Positions 1 to 8,437 of a DNA stretch of 64,000 nt are shown here, piece after piece. A program made the translations under genes and the position numbers. The stretch spans positions 248,001-312,000 of the forward strand of contig NZ_FQYQ01000001.1 of assembly GCF_900141825.1 (NCBI RefSeq), in the 5' to 3' direction. Under the pieces are notes generated by a model. The model searched no databases. It saw nothing but the letters and a program-made list of their open reading frames with translations, and had not been told where the DNA came from. Every line of letters starts with the position of its first letter. Within the stretch, counting starts at the first letter, position 1. This DNA comes from Pseudobutyrivibrio xylanivorans DSM 14809 (GTDB lineage Bacteria; Bacillota; Clostridia; Lachnospirales; Lachnospiraceae).

Positions 1-2
1 AT

Positions 3-56
3 GAAGGCGATACGGTAGAAAATATAGACACCATTAAGGAAATAAAAACAGCATAG
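3..56 (+). CDS. C-terminal end of an upstream gene (partial)
   Basis: The window opens inside a reading frame that continues for 17 codons (EGDTVENIDTIKEIKTA) to a TAG at 54-56. A strong terminator follows directly, which supports this being a true gene end. Too little is visible to name a product. By position it could be another part of the transporter whose binding protein follows, but that is a guess. Confidence 0.4.
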   Translation, partial: EGDTVENIDTIKEIKTA

Positions 57-72
57 GCTGACCAAAAAGACT

Positions 73-108
73 GGAGGCTTTCTTTTTTGAAAAGAAGGTC
101 TCCTTTTA
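73..108 (+). terminator. Rho-independent terminator
   Basis: A 14-bp stem (73-86 with 90-103, two G-T wobbles) with a 3-nt loop is followed by TTTTAT. It sits between the upstream gene end and the RBS of the lipoprotein at 125, only about 20 bases from that start. It may therefore act as a partial, intra-operon terminator. Confidence 0.8.
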
Positions 109-124
109 TATTAGGAGGTATGGT

Positions 125-1213
125 ATGAAAAAGAATTACTTGAAGAAAATACTTGCAGTGACAATGACTATTGCAGTTAGTGCAGGATTTGCAGGTTGTG
201 GCAACGAAGGTGTGGATACTATTGAGGCAGGTTCTGCTTTGAAAAATGAAGTGAATGAAGAAGCAAGCATTGATGCAGACTCATTTAATATAGATGATGT
301 GGGCGAAATTACACTTAGGGTTGGAGTGTGCTCAGGAGATCCTAATCAATATCTAAAAGTTTTAGATAATCATACTAATTTCTTAAAAGACAGGGGGATT
401 AATTTAGAGACTACTGAATTTGCAGCAGGAATAAATACTATTGATGCTATTACAATTGACCAGCTGGATATAGGTAATTTTGCAGATTATGCGGGTATTA
501 ATAGAATTGGTAATACATTGGCTGAAACAGATTTAAGAGCTTTTACTATGACAGGTATCAATAAAACTTCCGTTTTGTATGTCAATCCTGAGCACATAAA
601 AACAGCCAAAGATTTAGAGGGGGCAGTTCTTATTTCACATGCAGGTGTAGTCGTTGAATACGATTATGGTAAATTGGCTGAGACATATGATTTGGATCCA
701 GACAAACTGGAATATACAAATGTATCGAGTTCTCAGGAGGCACTTGCTCTTGCAACATCAAATTCAGGTGATGCTTATTGGGCTGGGAAACAGGTTCAAC
801 CAAAATTTGAAGAGGCTGGTTGGGTACCATTCACAAGCATAGTGGATGTAGGGGCTCCAATGTATTGCTTCCTTGTAGCAAATAATAAGTTCCTTGAGGA
901 GCATAAGGCAGAGGTGGCAAAATATTTGGCAGTCAGTGAAGAAGGATTTGCATATATAACAGAACATTTAGATGAATTTGCAGGATGGGTAGAGGCAGAC
1001 CTTGGTCTTAGAAAGGACTTGGTAATCTCGGGATGGCAGGAAAGCACCCATGATTATGGATTTCCTCAGGAGGCATATGAGGATTTGTACAGTGTTGAAG
1101 AATGGTGCTACAAAAATGGGAATTTCCCAACACAGTACGACCCAGCAGATTTCATCAACACCGATGCGCTAGCTTTATATAAGCCAGATGCTGTTACCTG
1201 GGAGAGAAAATAG
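125..1213 (+). CDS. ABC transporter substrate-binding lipoprotein, NMT1/SsuA-like
   Basis: This 362-residue protein begins with a lipoprotein signal peptide: a KK-rich n-region, a hydrophobic stretch and the lipobox GFAGC, so it should be anchored to the outer face of the membrane. The mature part has the periplasmic-binding-protein type II layout of the NMT1/THI5/SsuA group (IxLRVGVCSGD near residue 60, then xDAITIDQLDIGNFADYAG), which binds sulfonates, nitrate, pyrimidine precursors and similar ligands. The substrate cannot be read from sequence. Its position beside a sulfate assimilation island makes an organosulfur ligand plausible, but that is inference. The start at 125 is preceded by AGGAGGT; an in-frame-independent ATG lies at 120. 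No permease or ATPase is present downstream, so partners must lie upstream of the window. Confidence 0.8.
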   Translation: MKKNYLKKILAVTMTIAVSAGFAGCGNEGVDTIEAGSALKNEVNEEASIDADSFNIDDVGEITLRVGVCSGDPNQYLKVLDNHTNFLKDRGINLETTEFAAGINTIDAITIDQLDIGNFADYAGINRIGNTLAETDLRAFTMTGINKTSVLYVNPEHIKTAKDLEGAVLISHAGVVVEYDYGKLAETYDLDPDKLEYTNVSSSQEALALATSNSGDAYWAGKQVQPKFEEAGWVPFTSIVDVGAPMYCFLVANNKFLEEHKAEVAKYLAVSEEGFAYITEHLDEFAGWVEADLGLRKDLVISGWQESTHDYGFPQEAYEDLYSVEEWCYKNGNFPTQYDPADFINTDALALYKPDAVTWERK

Positions 1214-1250
1214 CAACAGGAGGATGTAGGAATAGGTTATTCAACTATAG

Positions 1251-1303
1251 TTGCAACTATACTTCTATGGAGTTATAATAATTATACTTCCAAAGAAGTA
1301 TAG
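1251..1303 (+). promoter_or_regulatory. Promoter overlapped by a 47-bp imperfect palindrome
   Basis: TTGCAA (1251-1256), a 17-nt spacer and TATAAT (1274-1279) form a sigma-A promoter. An imperfect palindrome at 1257-1303 overlaps it: CTATACTTCT at 1257-1266 is perfectly repeated inverted as AGAAGTATAG at 1294-1303, with further inner symmetry (TGGA...TCCA). The position over the -10 and start site is typical of autoregulation by a toxin-antitoxin repressor, probably the HTH protein at 1967. Confidence 0.65.
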
Positions 1304-1311
1304 GAGTGAAA

Positions 1312-1965
1312 ATGAATAAGATTACTTTATATCATGGCTCGGATAAAATTATATCTGAGCCTAAAATTAATTTAGGGAAAAAATATAATGATTATGGTCA
1401 GGGATTATATTGCACTAGACATTTAGAGCTTGCAAAAGAATGGGCAGTAGATGAAGGAAGAGATGGTTTTGTAAACATCTATGAACTAGATATAAAGGGG
1501 CTGAAAGTACTAGATCTTAATAGTGAAGATTATAGTATTTTACATTGGCTTACAGTTCTACTAGAGCATAGAGTTTTAAATGTCAATGCCCCTGTCGCCA
1601 TAGAAGGAATGGAATATTTGAAGAGGCATTACCATATATCTCTGGATGATTATGATGTAGTTTTGGGATATAGGGCTGATGATTCTTATTTTTCATTTGC
1701 TAGGGCTTTCATATCAAATTCTATAAGCATAGCTCAGCTTGAAAAGGCAATGTATCTTGGAAATTTAGGTACTCAGTATTTTATTAAAAGCAAAAATGCA
1801 TTCTCAAAATTGAATTTTATTGAGGCATTGCCAGTGGATAGTACTGAATTTTTTTCTAAAAAAAATCAAAGAGATACTAAAGCTAGAGCTGATTATGAAA
1901 AAATAACTAATGCTATGGACAGAGATGGAGTTTATATTTTGGATTTGATAAGAAAGGAGAAGTAA
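1312..1965 (+). CDS. DUF3990 protein, predicted ADP-ribosyltransferase-fold toxin
   Basis: The protein (217 aa from ATG 1312) begins with TLYHGSDKII near residue 4, followed by YNDYGQGLYCTRHLELAKEWA near residues 26-46. The YHGS and D-x-G-x-G-[LF]-Y-x-T pattern is the signature of DUF3990. This family has been predicted to adopt an ADP-ribosyltransferase-like fold and usually sits in small toxin-antitoxin-like loci. ATG 1312 is preferred over the GTG at 1306 because AGGAG (1302-1306) overlaps the GTG and is spaced 5 nt from the ATG. The next gene starts 1 bp after the stop, so the two are translationally coupled. Substrate and toxicity are unproven; a housekeeping NAD-utilising role cannot be excluded. 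Confidence 0.75.
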   Translation: MNKITLYHGSDKIISEPKINLGKKYNDYGQGLYCTRHLELAKEWAVDEGRDGFVNIYELDIKGLKVLDLNSEDYSILHWLTVLLEHRVLNVNAPVAIEGMEYLKRHYHISLDDYDVVLGYRADDSYFSFARAFISNSISIAQLEKAMYLGNLGTQYFIKSKNAFSKLNFIEALPVDSTEFFSKKNQRDTKARADYEKITNAMDRDGVYILDLIRKEK

Positions 1966-1966
1966 G

Positions 1967-2599
1967 ATGGCACATCCTTATAATAAAATGTATTTATCAG
2001 ATGCTATGGAAAATCTTGCAGATGCCTTTGATACAGCAGCAAGCATTTATAAGTTTCAGCTTGATTACTTTTTAAAGCTTTTTATTATCTCGGGAATTGC
2101 TGCTCAGTTTGAAGTAGGTAATCCTAAATTTGTTTCTGGAAAGTCTGGTGCAGAATTAGTTGCTGATGTTGTATCTAAAACAAATGCATCAAAGGTTATT
2201 ATTCCTAAGCCGATTTATAAAGAACCTACAGAAGAGTACTGGACTGGCTGGGTATTAGCTTACTATCAGTGGCGTTCAAACAAAAGATTCAGGGACATTC
2301 AAAAGCTAATAACTATGGAAGAACTAAAGGCAAAATATCATCCTTTCCATGAAATGGATGAAGAAAAAATAGTAGATTATATTGATATGAAAAGAGATAA
2401 TTCTGCTACAGTAAGACGACTTCAGGCATACAGAAAGGCTTTGGGATTGTCTCAGAGTCAATTGGCTAAGGAATCAGGTATTAATCTTAGGACTCTTCAG
2501 CAATATGAGATAGGGGCAAAAGAATTGAATAAAGCCTCTGCTTCTACGGTATTAGCCCTTACAAAAACACTTAAATGTGATATTGAGGATTTAATATAG
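1967..2599 (+). CDS. XRE-family HTH protein with N-terminal partner domain, putative antitoxin
   Basis: The 210-residue protein has a C-terminal XRE/Cro-type helix-turn-helix (about residues 146-205: LQAYRKALGLSQSQLAKESGINLRTLQQYE). The N-terminal region of about 140 residues is helical and begins MAHPYNKMYLSDAMENLADAFD. Such a fusion, translationally coupled to a DUF3990 gene, fits an antitoxin that both binds its partner and represses the shared promoter. The 47-bp palindrome upstream of the pair is a good candidate operator. Pairing of DUF3990 with HTH proteins is known; the assignment here is by context. A terminator follows at 2641. Confidence 0.75.
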   Translation: MAHPYNKMYLSDAMENLADAFDTAASIYKFQLDYFLKLFIISGIAAQFEVGNPKFVSGKSGAELVADVVSKTNASKVIIPKPIYKEPTEEYWTGWVLAYYQWRSNKRFRDIQKLITMEELKAKYHPFHEMDEEKIVDYIDMKRDNSATVRRLQAYRKALGLSQSQLAKESGINLRTLQQYEIGAKELNKASASTVLALTKTLKCDIEDLI

Positions 2600-2640
2600 C
2601 CCAGATAACAGTTGAATAATGATTGAAATAACCATAACTT

Positions 2641-2684
2641 TGGTCAGCTATAGATTTGATTTATAGCTGGCCATTGTTTTTTTT
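2641..2684 (+). terminator. Rho-independent terminator
   Basis: TGGTCAGCTATA (2641-2652) pairs with TATAGCTGGCCA (2662-2673), one wobble, followed by TTGTTTTTTTT. It ends the DUF3990/HTH operon. Its stem resembles the hairpins at 11321 and 16973. Confidence 0.85.
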
Positions 2685-2708
2685 GAATACTCAATAGGCG
2701 TGAAAGTA

Positions 2709-2755
2709 TTGAATTTATGAGTAGTGTTCTGTTATTATCCTAGCAACCTAGTAGG
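2709..2755 (+). promoter_or_regulatory. Sulfate operon promoter with Rrf2-type operator
   Basis: TTGAAT (2709-2714), an 18-nt spacer and TATTAT (2733-2738) make a promoter. CCTAGCAACCTAGTAGG follows immediately at 2739-2755. The same CCTA-N3-ACCTA element lies next to the promoters at 11380, 22301, 35890 and 35988. Repressor occupancy here would cover the start site. I infer control by the Rrf2 protein at 35423. Confidence 0.65.
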
Positions 2756-2786
2756 CGAATATGTTTAACACCAAGGAGGAAAAGGT

Positions 2787-3893
2787 ATGAAAAAGAACAA
2801 AATTTTATCACTTGCAATTGTAGCAGCACTTTCAACATCGCTTATAGCTTGCGGAAACAGCAGTAGCAATGGTTCATCAGTAGCTGAGGGTTCAGATGAG
2901 ATAAAGGCAGCAAATTCGGGAGAGGTTATCGAACTTACAAATGTATCTTATGATCCAACTAGAGAATTGTATGCAGCATACAATGAAGTGTTTGCGAAGC
3001 ACTATCAGGATGAGTTTGGACAGACAGTAGAGATTACCCAGTCACACGGTGGTTCTGGTAAGCAGGCACTTGAGGTTGCTAATGGACTTGAAGCAGATGT
3101 GGTAACACTTGCACTTGAGGGTGATGTGCAGGTTGTTGCAGATGCAGGTCTTATTGATGATGGATTTACATCAGAGTACGAATTAGATAGCTCACCATAC
3201 ACATCAACAATCGTATTTTTAGTTCGTTCAGGAAATCCAAAAAAGATTTATGACTGGAACGATTTAATCAGAGAAGATGTCGGTGTAATCACACCAAACC
3301 CTAAGACATCAGGTGGTGCTATGTGGAACTATCTTGCAGCTTGGTATTACTTCGAGCAGCAGGGACAGAATGATTCAGAAATTCTTGATTCAATCAAGCA
3401 GCTTTATGCAAACGTAGTTGTACTTGATTCTGGTGCAAGAGGAGCTACAACATCATTTGTTGAAAACAAGCAGGGTGATGTACTTATTGCTTGGGAGAAT
3501 GAAGCATTCCTTTCACTTAAGGAATACCCAGGAGAGTATGAAATTGTGGTTCCTTCAGTTTCAATTCTTTGCCAGCCAACAGTAGCTGTAGTAGATGAGG
3601 TTGCTAAAAAGCACGGTACAGCAGATGTAGCTAAGGAATACTTAGGATATTTGTATTCAGATGAAGCTCAGGAAATTGAGGCACAGAACTTCTACAGACC
3701 TAGCACAAAGTCAATCTATGACAAGTATGTATTTACAGCTGATTCAAACACAATCACAGAAATTCCAGCTGATGGAAAGTGGATTAATGACAACGTAAAT
3801 CTTACAGATATCAATCATTTCGGTGGCTGGGCACAGGCCAGAGCAGATCACTTTGCTGATGGTGCAAACTTTGACAGTATTTACGAGCAATAA
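2787..3893 (+). CDS. sbp: Sulfate ABC transporter, substrate-binding lipoprotein
   Basis: The 368-residue protein has a lipoprotein signal (lipobox LIACG). The mature domain shows the sulfate-binding-protein signature: LTNVSYDPTRELYAAYNEVF near residue 53, QSHGGSGKQA near residue 88 and DVVTLALEGDV. It captures sulfate (or thiosulfate) outside the membrane and delivers it to CysT-CysW. It is the first gene of the sulfate assimilation operon, downstream of an Rrf2-type operator. A stem-loop with a T-run separates it from cysT, which should keep it expressed above the membrane parts. RBS AAGGAGGA is well placed. Confidence 0.93.
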   Translation: MKKNKILSLAIVAALSTSLIACGNSSSNGSSVAEGSDEIKAANSGEVIELTNVSYDPTRELYAAYNEVFAKHYQDEFGQTVEITQSHGGSGKQALEVANGLEADVVTLALEGDVQVVADAGLIDDGFTSEYELDSSPYTSTIVFLVRSGNPKKIYDWNDLIREDVGVITPNPKTSGGAMWNYLAAWYYFEQQGQNDSEILDSIKQLYANVVVLDSGARGATTSFVENKQGDVLIAWENEAFLSLKEYPGEYEIVVPSVSILCQPTVAVVDEVAKKHGTADVAKEYLGYLYSDEAQEIEAQNFYRPSTKSIYDKYVFTADSNTITEIPADGKWINDNVNLTDINHFGGWAQARADHFADGANFDSIYEQ

Positions 3894-3901
3894 GATTATT
3901 T

Positions 3902-3933
3902 CTTGGAATGGGGCAACCCATTCCAAGGTTTTT
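3902..3933 (+). terminator. Intra-operon hairpin (partial terminator)
   Basis: CTTGGAATGGG (3902-3912) pairs perfectly with CCCATTCCAAG (3917-3927), with loop GCAA and a GTTTTT tail. It lies between the binding-protein gene and cysT, where a leaky terminator or mRNA-stabilising hairpin commonly sets binding protein above permease. Confidence 0.7.
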
Positions 3934-3950
3934 CAGAGAGGATTATGACT

Positions 3951-4784
3951 ATGAATAAAAGAAGAAGTATAATACCAGGCTTTGGAATTTCAATGGGAAT
4001 AACAATTACGATACTAAGTATCATTGTGTTGATTCCCCTTTGTTCTCTTGTAGTCTTTTCTGCAAAATTAAGTTTTTCAGAATTCGTATATACGGTGACA
4101 AGACCAAGAATTCTTTCAGGATATTTTGTATCTATCTCCACAGCCTTTGTTGCTTCACTTATCAATGTGGTAATGGGTCTTATCCTGGCTTGGATATTAG
4201 TAAGATATGACTTCAAAGGAAAGAGATTTATAGATGGAATCATAGAGCTTCCATTTGCTCTGCCAACAGCAGTTGCAGGTATTTCACTTACACATCTGAC
4301 CACTACAAACGGATGGGTGGGACAGATTTTCTACAATCTTTTTGGAATCAGAATAGCTTACACAAGAATTGGTATTACAGTAGCCCTTGTCTTTATTGGC
4401 ATCCCATTCGTAGTACGAAGCGTGCAGCCAGTTTTGGAAAAAATAGATATTCAGTACGAGGAGGCTGCTTTTATTTTAGGCGCTGATGCCAAGACTACCT
4501 TTAGAAAAGTAATCTTTCCGGAAATATTACCGGCGATTATTTCAGGTTTTACTTTAGCATTTGCCAGATCAATCGGTGAGTATGGAAGCGTAGTTTTCAT
4601 CGCCGGAAACACTCCATACGAAACAGAGATTGCACCACTACTTATCATGTCAGAGCTACAGGAATACGATTACTCAGCGGCAACCTCCATCGCTCTTGTA
4701 ATGCTTGGTATAGCCATTGTTATTTTGTCAGTAAATGCACTGGCACAAAGCATTGTTTCAAAGAGAGTTAATGGAAAAGCATAG
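3951..4784 (+). CDS. cysT: Sulfate ABC transporter permease CysT
   Basis: An integral membrane permease with about six transmembrane segments and the binding-protein-dependent EAA loop (EEAAFILGADAKTTFRKVIFP, around residues 182-202) that docks to the ATPase. ELPFALPTAVAGISL and ARSIGEYGSVVFIAGN are typical of CysT/CysU. It forms the channel with CysW. A longer frame begins at TTG 3903 inside the hairpin; ATG 3951, spaced 9 nt from GAGAGG, is the likelier start, with ATG 3945 as the alternative. cysW follows after 11 bp. Confidence 0.93.
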   Translation: MNKRRSIIPGFGISMGITITILSIIVLIPLCSLVVFSAKLSFSEFVYTVTRPRILSGYFVSISTAFVASLINVVMGLILAWILVRYDFKGKRFIDGIIELPFALPTAVAGISLTHLTTTNGWVGQIFYNLFGIRIAYTRIGITVALVFIGIPFVVRSVQPVLEKIDIQYEEAAFILGADAKTTFRKVIFPEILPAIISGFTLAFARSIGEYGSVVFIAGNTPYETEIAPLLIMSELQEYDYSAATSIALVMLGIAIVILSVNALAQSIVSKRVNGKA

Positions 4785-4795
4785 GAGAAGAGATT

Positions 4796-5626
4796 ATGAA
4801 TCTAAGAAGAGAGAATAAGGTTTTAAAATATGTTCTAATCACAATCAGTTTTATTTTCCTGGGAGTGTTTCTTATACTTCCTCTCATTTATATCGTAATT
4901 ACGGCATTAAAAGATGGTATTTCCGGATATATAAATGCAGTTACAGATGAATATGCTATCAAGGCAGCTCTTTTGACAATTGAGGCAACCGTATTTGCGG
5001 TTATTGTAAATACGATATTTGGAATTGCTGCAGCATGGCTTATTACAAAGTATGCATTTAAGGGCAAAAAGCTATTATCTACTTTTATAGATTTGCCGGT
5101 TACAGTTTCACCAATTATAGCAGGTCTTATTTATGTACTTACCTTTGGACGACAGAGCAGTCTATATCCAATTTTAGATTCCTATGGAATTCAAATTATA
5201 TTTGCTGTTCCGGGAATCGTTTTAGCTACGATCTTTGTCACATTTCCATTTATTTCAAGAGAGCTTATACCAGTGCTTACAGCTCAAGGAACGGATGAAG
5301 AAGAGGCAGCATCAATTATGGGCGCTGGCACCTTTACCATTTTTAGAAAGGTAACATTTCCACATATCAAATGGGCTTTGCTTTATGGAATAGTGCTTTG
5401 TACAGCAAGAGCCATGGGAGAATTTGGCGCTGTATCAGTTTTATCAGGACATCTTAGAGGCAAGACAAACACATTGCCACTTTATATAGAGCTTTTGTAT
5501 CAGGGCTATGATTTCACAGGGGCATTTGCAGCATCTTCTATTTTGGTAGTGCTGGCAATTGTAGTTTTAATACTGAGACTGGTAATTGAAAAACGCGGAC
5601 AAAAGGAACTTGATTTAAATAAGTAG
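4796..5626 (+). CDS. cysW: Sulfate ABC transporter permease CysW
   Basis: A 276-residue permease, partner of CysT, with six predicted membrane segments and its own EAA loop (EEEAASIMGAGTFTIFRKVTFP). DLPVTVSPIIAGLIYVLTFG and ARAMGEFGAVSVLSGHLRGKTNT are CysW signatures. It sits between cysT and cysA in one transcription unit with short gaps. The substrate may include thiosulfate or molybdate in some relatives, but the neighbouring cysDN and Apr genes favour sulfate. Confidence 0.93.
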   Translation: MNLRRENKVLKYVLITISFIFLGVFLILPLIYIVITALKDGISGYINAVTDEYAIKAALLTIEATVFAVIVNTIFGIAAAWLITKYAFKGKKLLSTFIDLPVTVSPIIAGLIYVLTFGRQSSLYPILDSYGIQIIFAVPGIVLATIFVTFPFISRELIPVLTAQGTDEEEAASIMGAGTFTIFRKVTFPHIKWALLYGIVLCTARAMGEFGAVSVLSGHLRGKTNTLPLYIELLYQGYDFTGAFAASSILVVLAIVVLILRLVIEKRGQKELDLNK

Positions 5627-5640
5627 AAGGGGTGAAAAAT

Positions 5641-6702
5641 ATGGCTTACGTTGAGCTTCATAATATTAATAAGCACTTTAAAAAATTTCATGCATCTAAG
5701 GACATTAATATTTCCATTGAAAAGGGAAAGCTCGTGGCATTGCTTGGACCATCTGGAAGTGGCAAAACTACAATTCTTAGAATGATTGCAGGCTTGGAAC
5801 AACCTGATTCTGGAGAGATTATTATCGATGGCAAGGTGGTAAATAATGTACCTGGAAGCGAAAGAGGGATAGGATTCGTATTTCAGAATTATGCACTTTT
5901 TAGATATATGACAGTTTACGACAATATTGCCTTTGGTCTTAGAGTTAAAAAGATACCAGAAGATCAGATAAAGGAACGTGTTACAGAGCTATTAAATCTA
6001 ATTAACTGCCAGGGACTGGAAAAAAGATTTCCTAGTCAGCTGTCAGGAGGACAAAGACAAAGGGTGGCTTTTGCTAGAGCTCTTGCTCCAAATCCAAAGA
6101 TTTTGCTTTTGGACGAGCCTTTTGCAGCTATTGATGCAAAGGTTAGATTAGAGCTTAGAACCTGGCTTAGAGAGATGATTACAAAGCTAAATATTACAAG
6201 TGTTTTTGTTACTCACGATCAGGATGAGGCCATCGAGGTGGCAGACGAAATCATCGTAACAAATCAGGGCAGAGTGGAGCAGTCCGGCACTCCTCAGGAG
6301 CTTTATAAGAATCCGCTTACTCCATTTGTTGCACAGTTTATAGGAAATTCTGTAGCTGTAGAAAACTATCAGGAGTTTAGATATTTCAACAGAAAGGGAG
6401 AGGGTACAAAGGCATATATTCGTCCTGAGTTTGTAAGCGTATTTAAGAAGGGCGAAAGCGTTCAGTTTGCAAATTCTGCTGAGGAAGCTGTTGTTGAAGA
6501 TATTATCTTTAGAGGCAGCAGTCTTGAAATAAAGGCGAGACTTCACGGTAATCTGATATCTGCAAGCAGAAGTATAAACGAGCCTGAAATCAAGGTTGGA
6601 GAGACTGTTGATTTGTTTATTTACCGACTTTATATCGTGTCAGAGGATGAGGTATTCCTGGCAACTAACAGCTCACTTGCAGAAGAAGATGTTGTAATTT
6701 AA
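5641..6702 (+). CDS. cysA: Sulfate ABC transporter ATPase CysA
   Basis: A 353-residue ATPase of the CysA/PotA type. It has Walker A GPSGSGKTT near residue 38, Q-loop FVFQNYALF, signature LSGGQRQR near 137, Walker B ILLLDEPFAAID and switch His in FVTHDQDEA. The C-terminal ~120 residues form the accessory TOBE-like domain (AYIRPEFVSVF). It powers sulfate import through CysT-CysW. The start at ATG 5641 is preferred to GTG 5632 because GAAGGGG ends at 5632, 8 nt before the ATG. aprA follows after 10 bp. Confidence 0.93.
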   Translation: MAYVELHNINKHFKKFHASKDINISIEKGKLVALLGPSGSGKTTILRMIAGLEQPDSGEIIIDGKVVNNVPGSERGIGFVFQNYALFRYMTVYDNIAFGLRVKKIPEDQIKERVTELLNLINCQGLEKRFPSQLSGGQRQRVAFARALAPNPKILLLDEPFAAIDAKVRLELRTWLREMITKLNITSVFVTHDQDEAIEVADEIIVTNQGRVEQSGTPQELYKNPLTPFVAQFIGNSVAVENYQEFRYFNRKGEGTKAYIRPEFVSVFKKGESVQFANSAEEAVVEDIIFRGSSLEIKARLHGNLISASRSINEPEIKVGETVDLFIYRLYIVSEDEVFLATNSSLAEEDVVI

Positions 6703-6712
6703 GGATGTTTGA

Positions 6713-8437
6713 ATGAAAGAATTGATACAGGTAGAAAAATTAAATACAGATATTTTGATAATTGGCGGCGGTACAGCAGGCTGCTACGCTGCATATACAT
6801 TTGGCCAAAGCGGAAAGCACAAGGTCCTTGTGGCTGAAAAGGCAAACATTAAAAGAAGCGGATGCCTTGCTGCCGGTGTAAACGCCATAAATGCATATAT
6901 TACAGAGGGAAGAGTTCCTCAGGATTATGTGGATTATTGTAAGAAGGATGCAAAGGGAATCGTAAGAGAGGATTTGCTTTTATCCATATCTGAAAATCTA
7001 AATGAGGTAACACATAAGCTTGAAGAAAACGGGCTGGTTATCTTAAAGGATGAAAATGGTAAATATGTTACCAGAGGAAACAGAAATATAAAGATAAATG
7101 GAGAAAACATAAAGCCTATTTTAGCTAAGATGGCAGAGGCTCAGGACAATGTTTCAATCATTAATCATATTAATATTACAGATCTTTTGGTAAAGGATAA
7201 TAAGGTATTTGGAGCTGTTGGGTTTGATGTAAATAGTCAAAAGGCCTACGTGATAATAGCAAAGGCGGTGCTTATTGCAACAGGCGGAGCAGCAGGTCTT
7301 TATCGACCAAATAACCCGGGTTTTTCAAGACATAAAATGTGGTATCCACCTTTTAATACCGGAGCAGGCTATGCTATGGGAATCAATGCAGGAGCAGAGA
7401 TGACCACTCTTGAAATGAGATTTATCGCACTTCGATGCAAGGATACAATTGCTCCTACAGGAACCATAGCTCAGGGTGTGAGAGCAAAGCAGATGAATGG
7501 CAAAGGCGAAATTTATGAGACAAAGTACGGCGTTGCCACCTGCGAAAGAGTTTATGGCACTACTGAGGAAAACAGACTTGGAAATGGGCCCTGTTATCTA
7601 AAGACAGATGAGATTTCAAAGGAGCAGGAGGACGAGCTTTACAAAGCCTATCTGAACATGGCACCATCCCAGACACTAAAGTGGCTAGAGGGCGGTCAGG
7701 GACCAGCTAAACAGAATGTGGAGATAGAAGGCACAGAGCCATATATAGTAGGCGGTCACACAGCCAGTGGATTCTGGGTGGACAATAACAGAGCCACTAC
7801 CGTAAAAGGCTTGTATGCTGCTGGAGATGTGGCAGGAGGTGCCCCACAGAAATACGTAACGGGAGCTCTAGTAGAGGGAAAGCTTGCCGCACTTGGAATT
7901 GAAGAATTTTTGGCAGAAGGTCAGGAGGCATATTCTGATGATAGCTGGGAGACCATAGTTTCTCAGTATGAAAAATTCTTAAATAATGAGGAAGGAAATA
8001 TTACCATAGAGCAGCTGGAAGAGAGCATGCAAAAAATCATGGATGAGTATGCCGGTGGAATCAACAAGGCTTATCAGTTTAATGAGACAGGACTAAAGCA
8101 TGCAAAAGAAAAGATCTCTGGCTTGTTTGACGTTCTTGAGACCTTGAAGGCTTCTGATACAGATGAGTTATTACAAATCTACGAAATCAAAGAAAGATTA
8201 ACAGTGTGCCTTTCTCTTATAGAGCATTTAAAGGCCAGAAAAGAAACACGTTGGCACAGCTTTGCAGAAAACAAAAATTATCCGGACGAGGATAAGGATT
8301 TTGAGGTCTATATTAATTCAATCAAAGAGGACAACCAGATAAAAATAATAAAAAGACCACTTGTTGTAGATGATTACAAACCAGTGATTTTTGCCTTTGA
8401 TGGCAACAAACTGGTAGATGCAGGAGGTGAGGTTTAA
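6713..8437 (+). CDS. aprA: Adenylylsulfate reductase alpha-like flavoprotein (AprA-like)
   Basis: A 574-residue FAD protein of the fumarate reductase/succinate dehydrogenase/AprA superfamily. The N-terminus has the dinucleotide-binding motif DILIIGGGTAGCYAAY (residues 14-29). VEIEGTEPYIVGGHTASGFWVD and GLYAAGDVAGGAPQKYVTGAL correspond to the FAD/active-site region of AprA. It is shorter than dissimilatory AprA (around 660 residues). It lies between cysA and cysDN and overlaps the ferredoxin-like aprB start (TAATG), so it very probably reduces APS to sulfite and AMP for assimilation. This arrangement is known in some Clostridia. A fumarate-reductase activity is the main alternative and is disfavoured by context. 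Confidence 0.85.
   Translation: MKELIQVEKLNTDILIIGGGTAGCYAAYTFGQSGKHKVLVAEKANIKRSGCLAAGVNAINAYITEGRVPQDYVDYCKKDAKGIVREDLLLSISENLNEVTHKLEENGLVILKDENGKYVTRGNRNIKINGENIKPILAKMAEAQDNVSIINHINITDLLVKDNKVFGAVGFDVNSQKAYVIIAKAVLIATGGAAGLYRPNNPGFSRHKMWYPPFNTGAGYAMGINAGAEMTTLEMRFIALRCKDTIAPTGTIAQGVRAKQMNGKGEIYETKYGVATCERVYGTTEENRLGNGPCYLKTDEISKEQEDELYKAYLNMAPSQTLKWLEGGQGPAKQNVEIEGTEPYIVGGHTASGFWVDNNRATTVKGLYAAGDVAGGAPQKYVTGALVEGKLAALGIEEFLAEGQEAYSDDSWETIVSQYEKFLNNEEGNITIEQLEESMQKIMDEYAGGINKAYQFNETGLKHAKEKISGLFDVLETLKASDTDELLQIYEIKERLTVCLSLIEHLKARKETRWHSFAENKNYPDEDKDFEVYINSIKEDNQIKIIKRPLVVDDYKPVIFAFDGNKLVDAGGEV

Noticed and set aside
3903-3950. Upstream TTG start for CysT
   Set aside because: It lies within the hairpin and lacks an RBS; ATG 3951 has GAGAGG at good distance.
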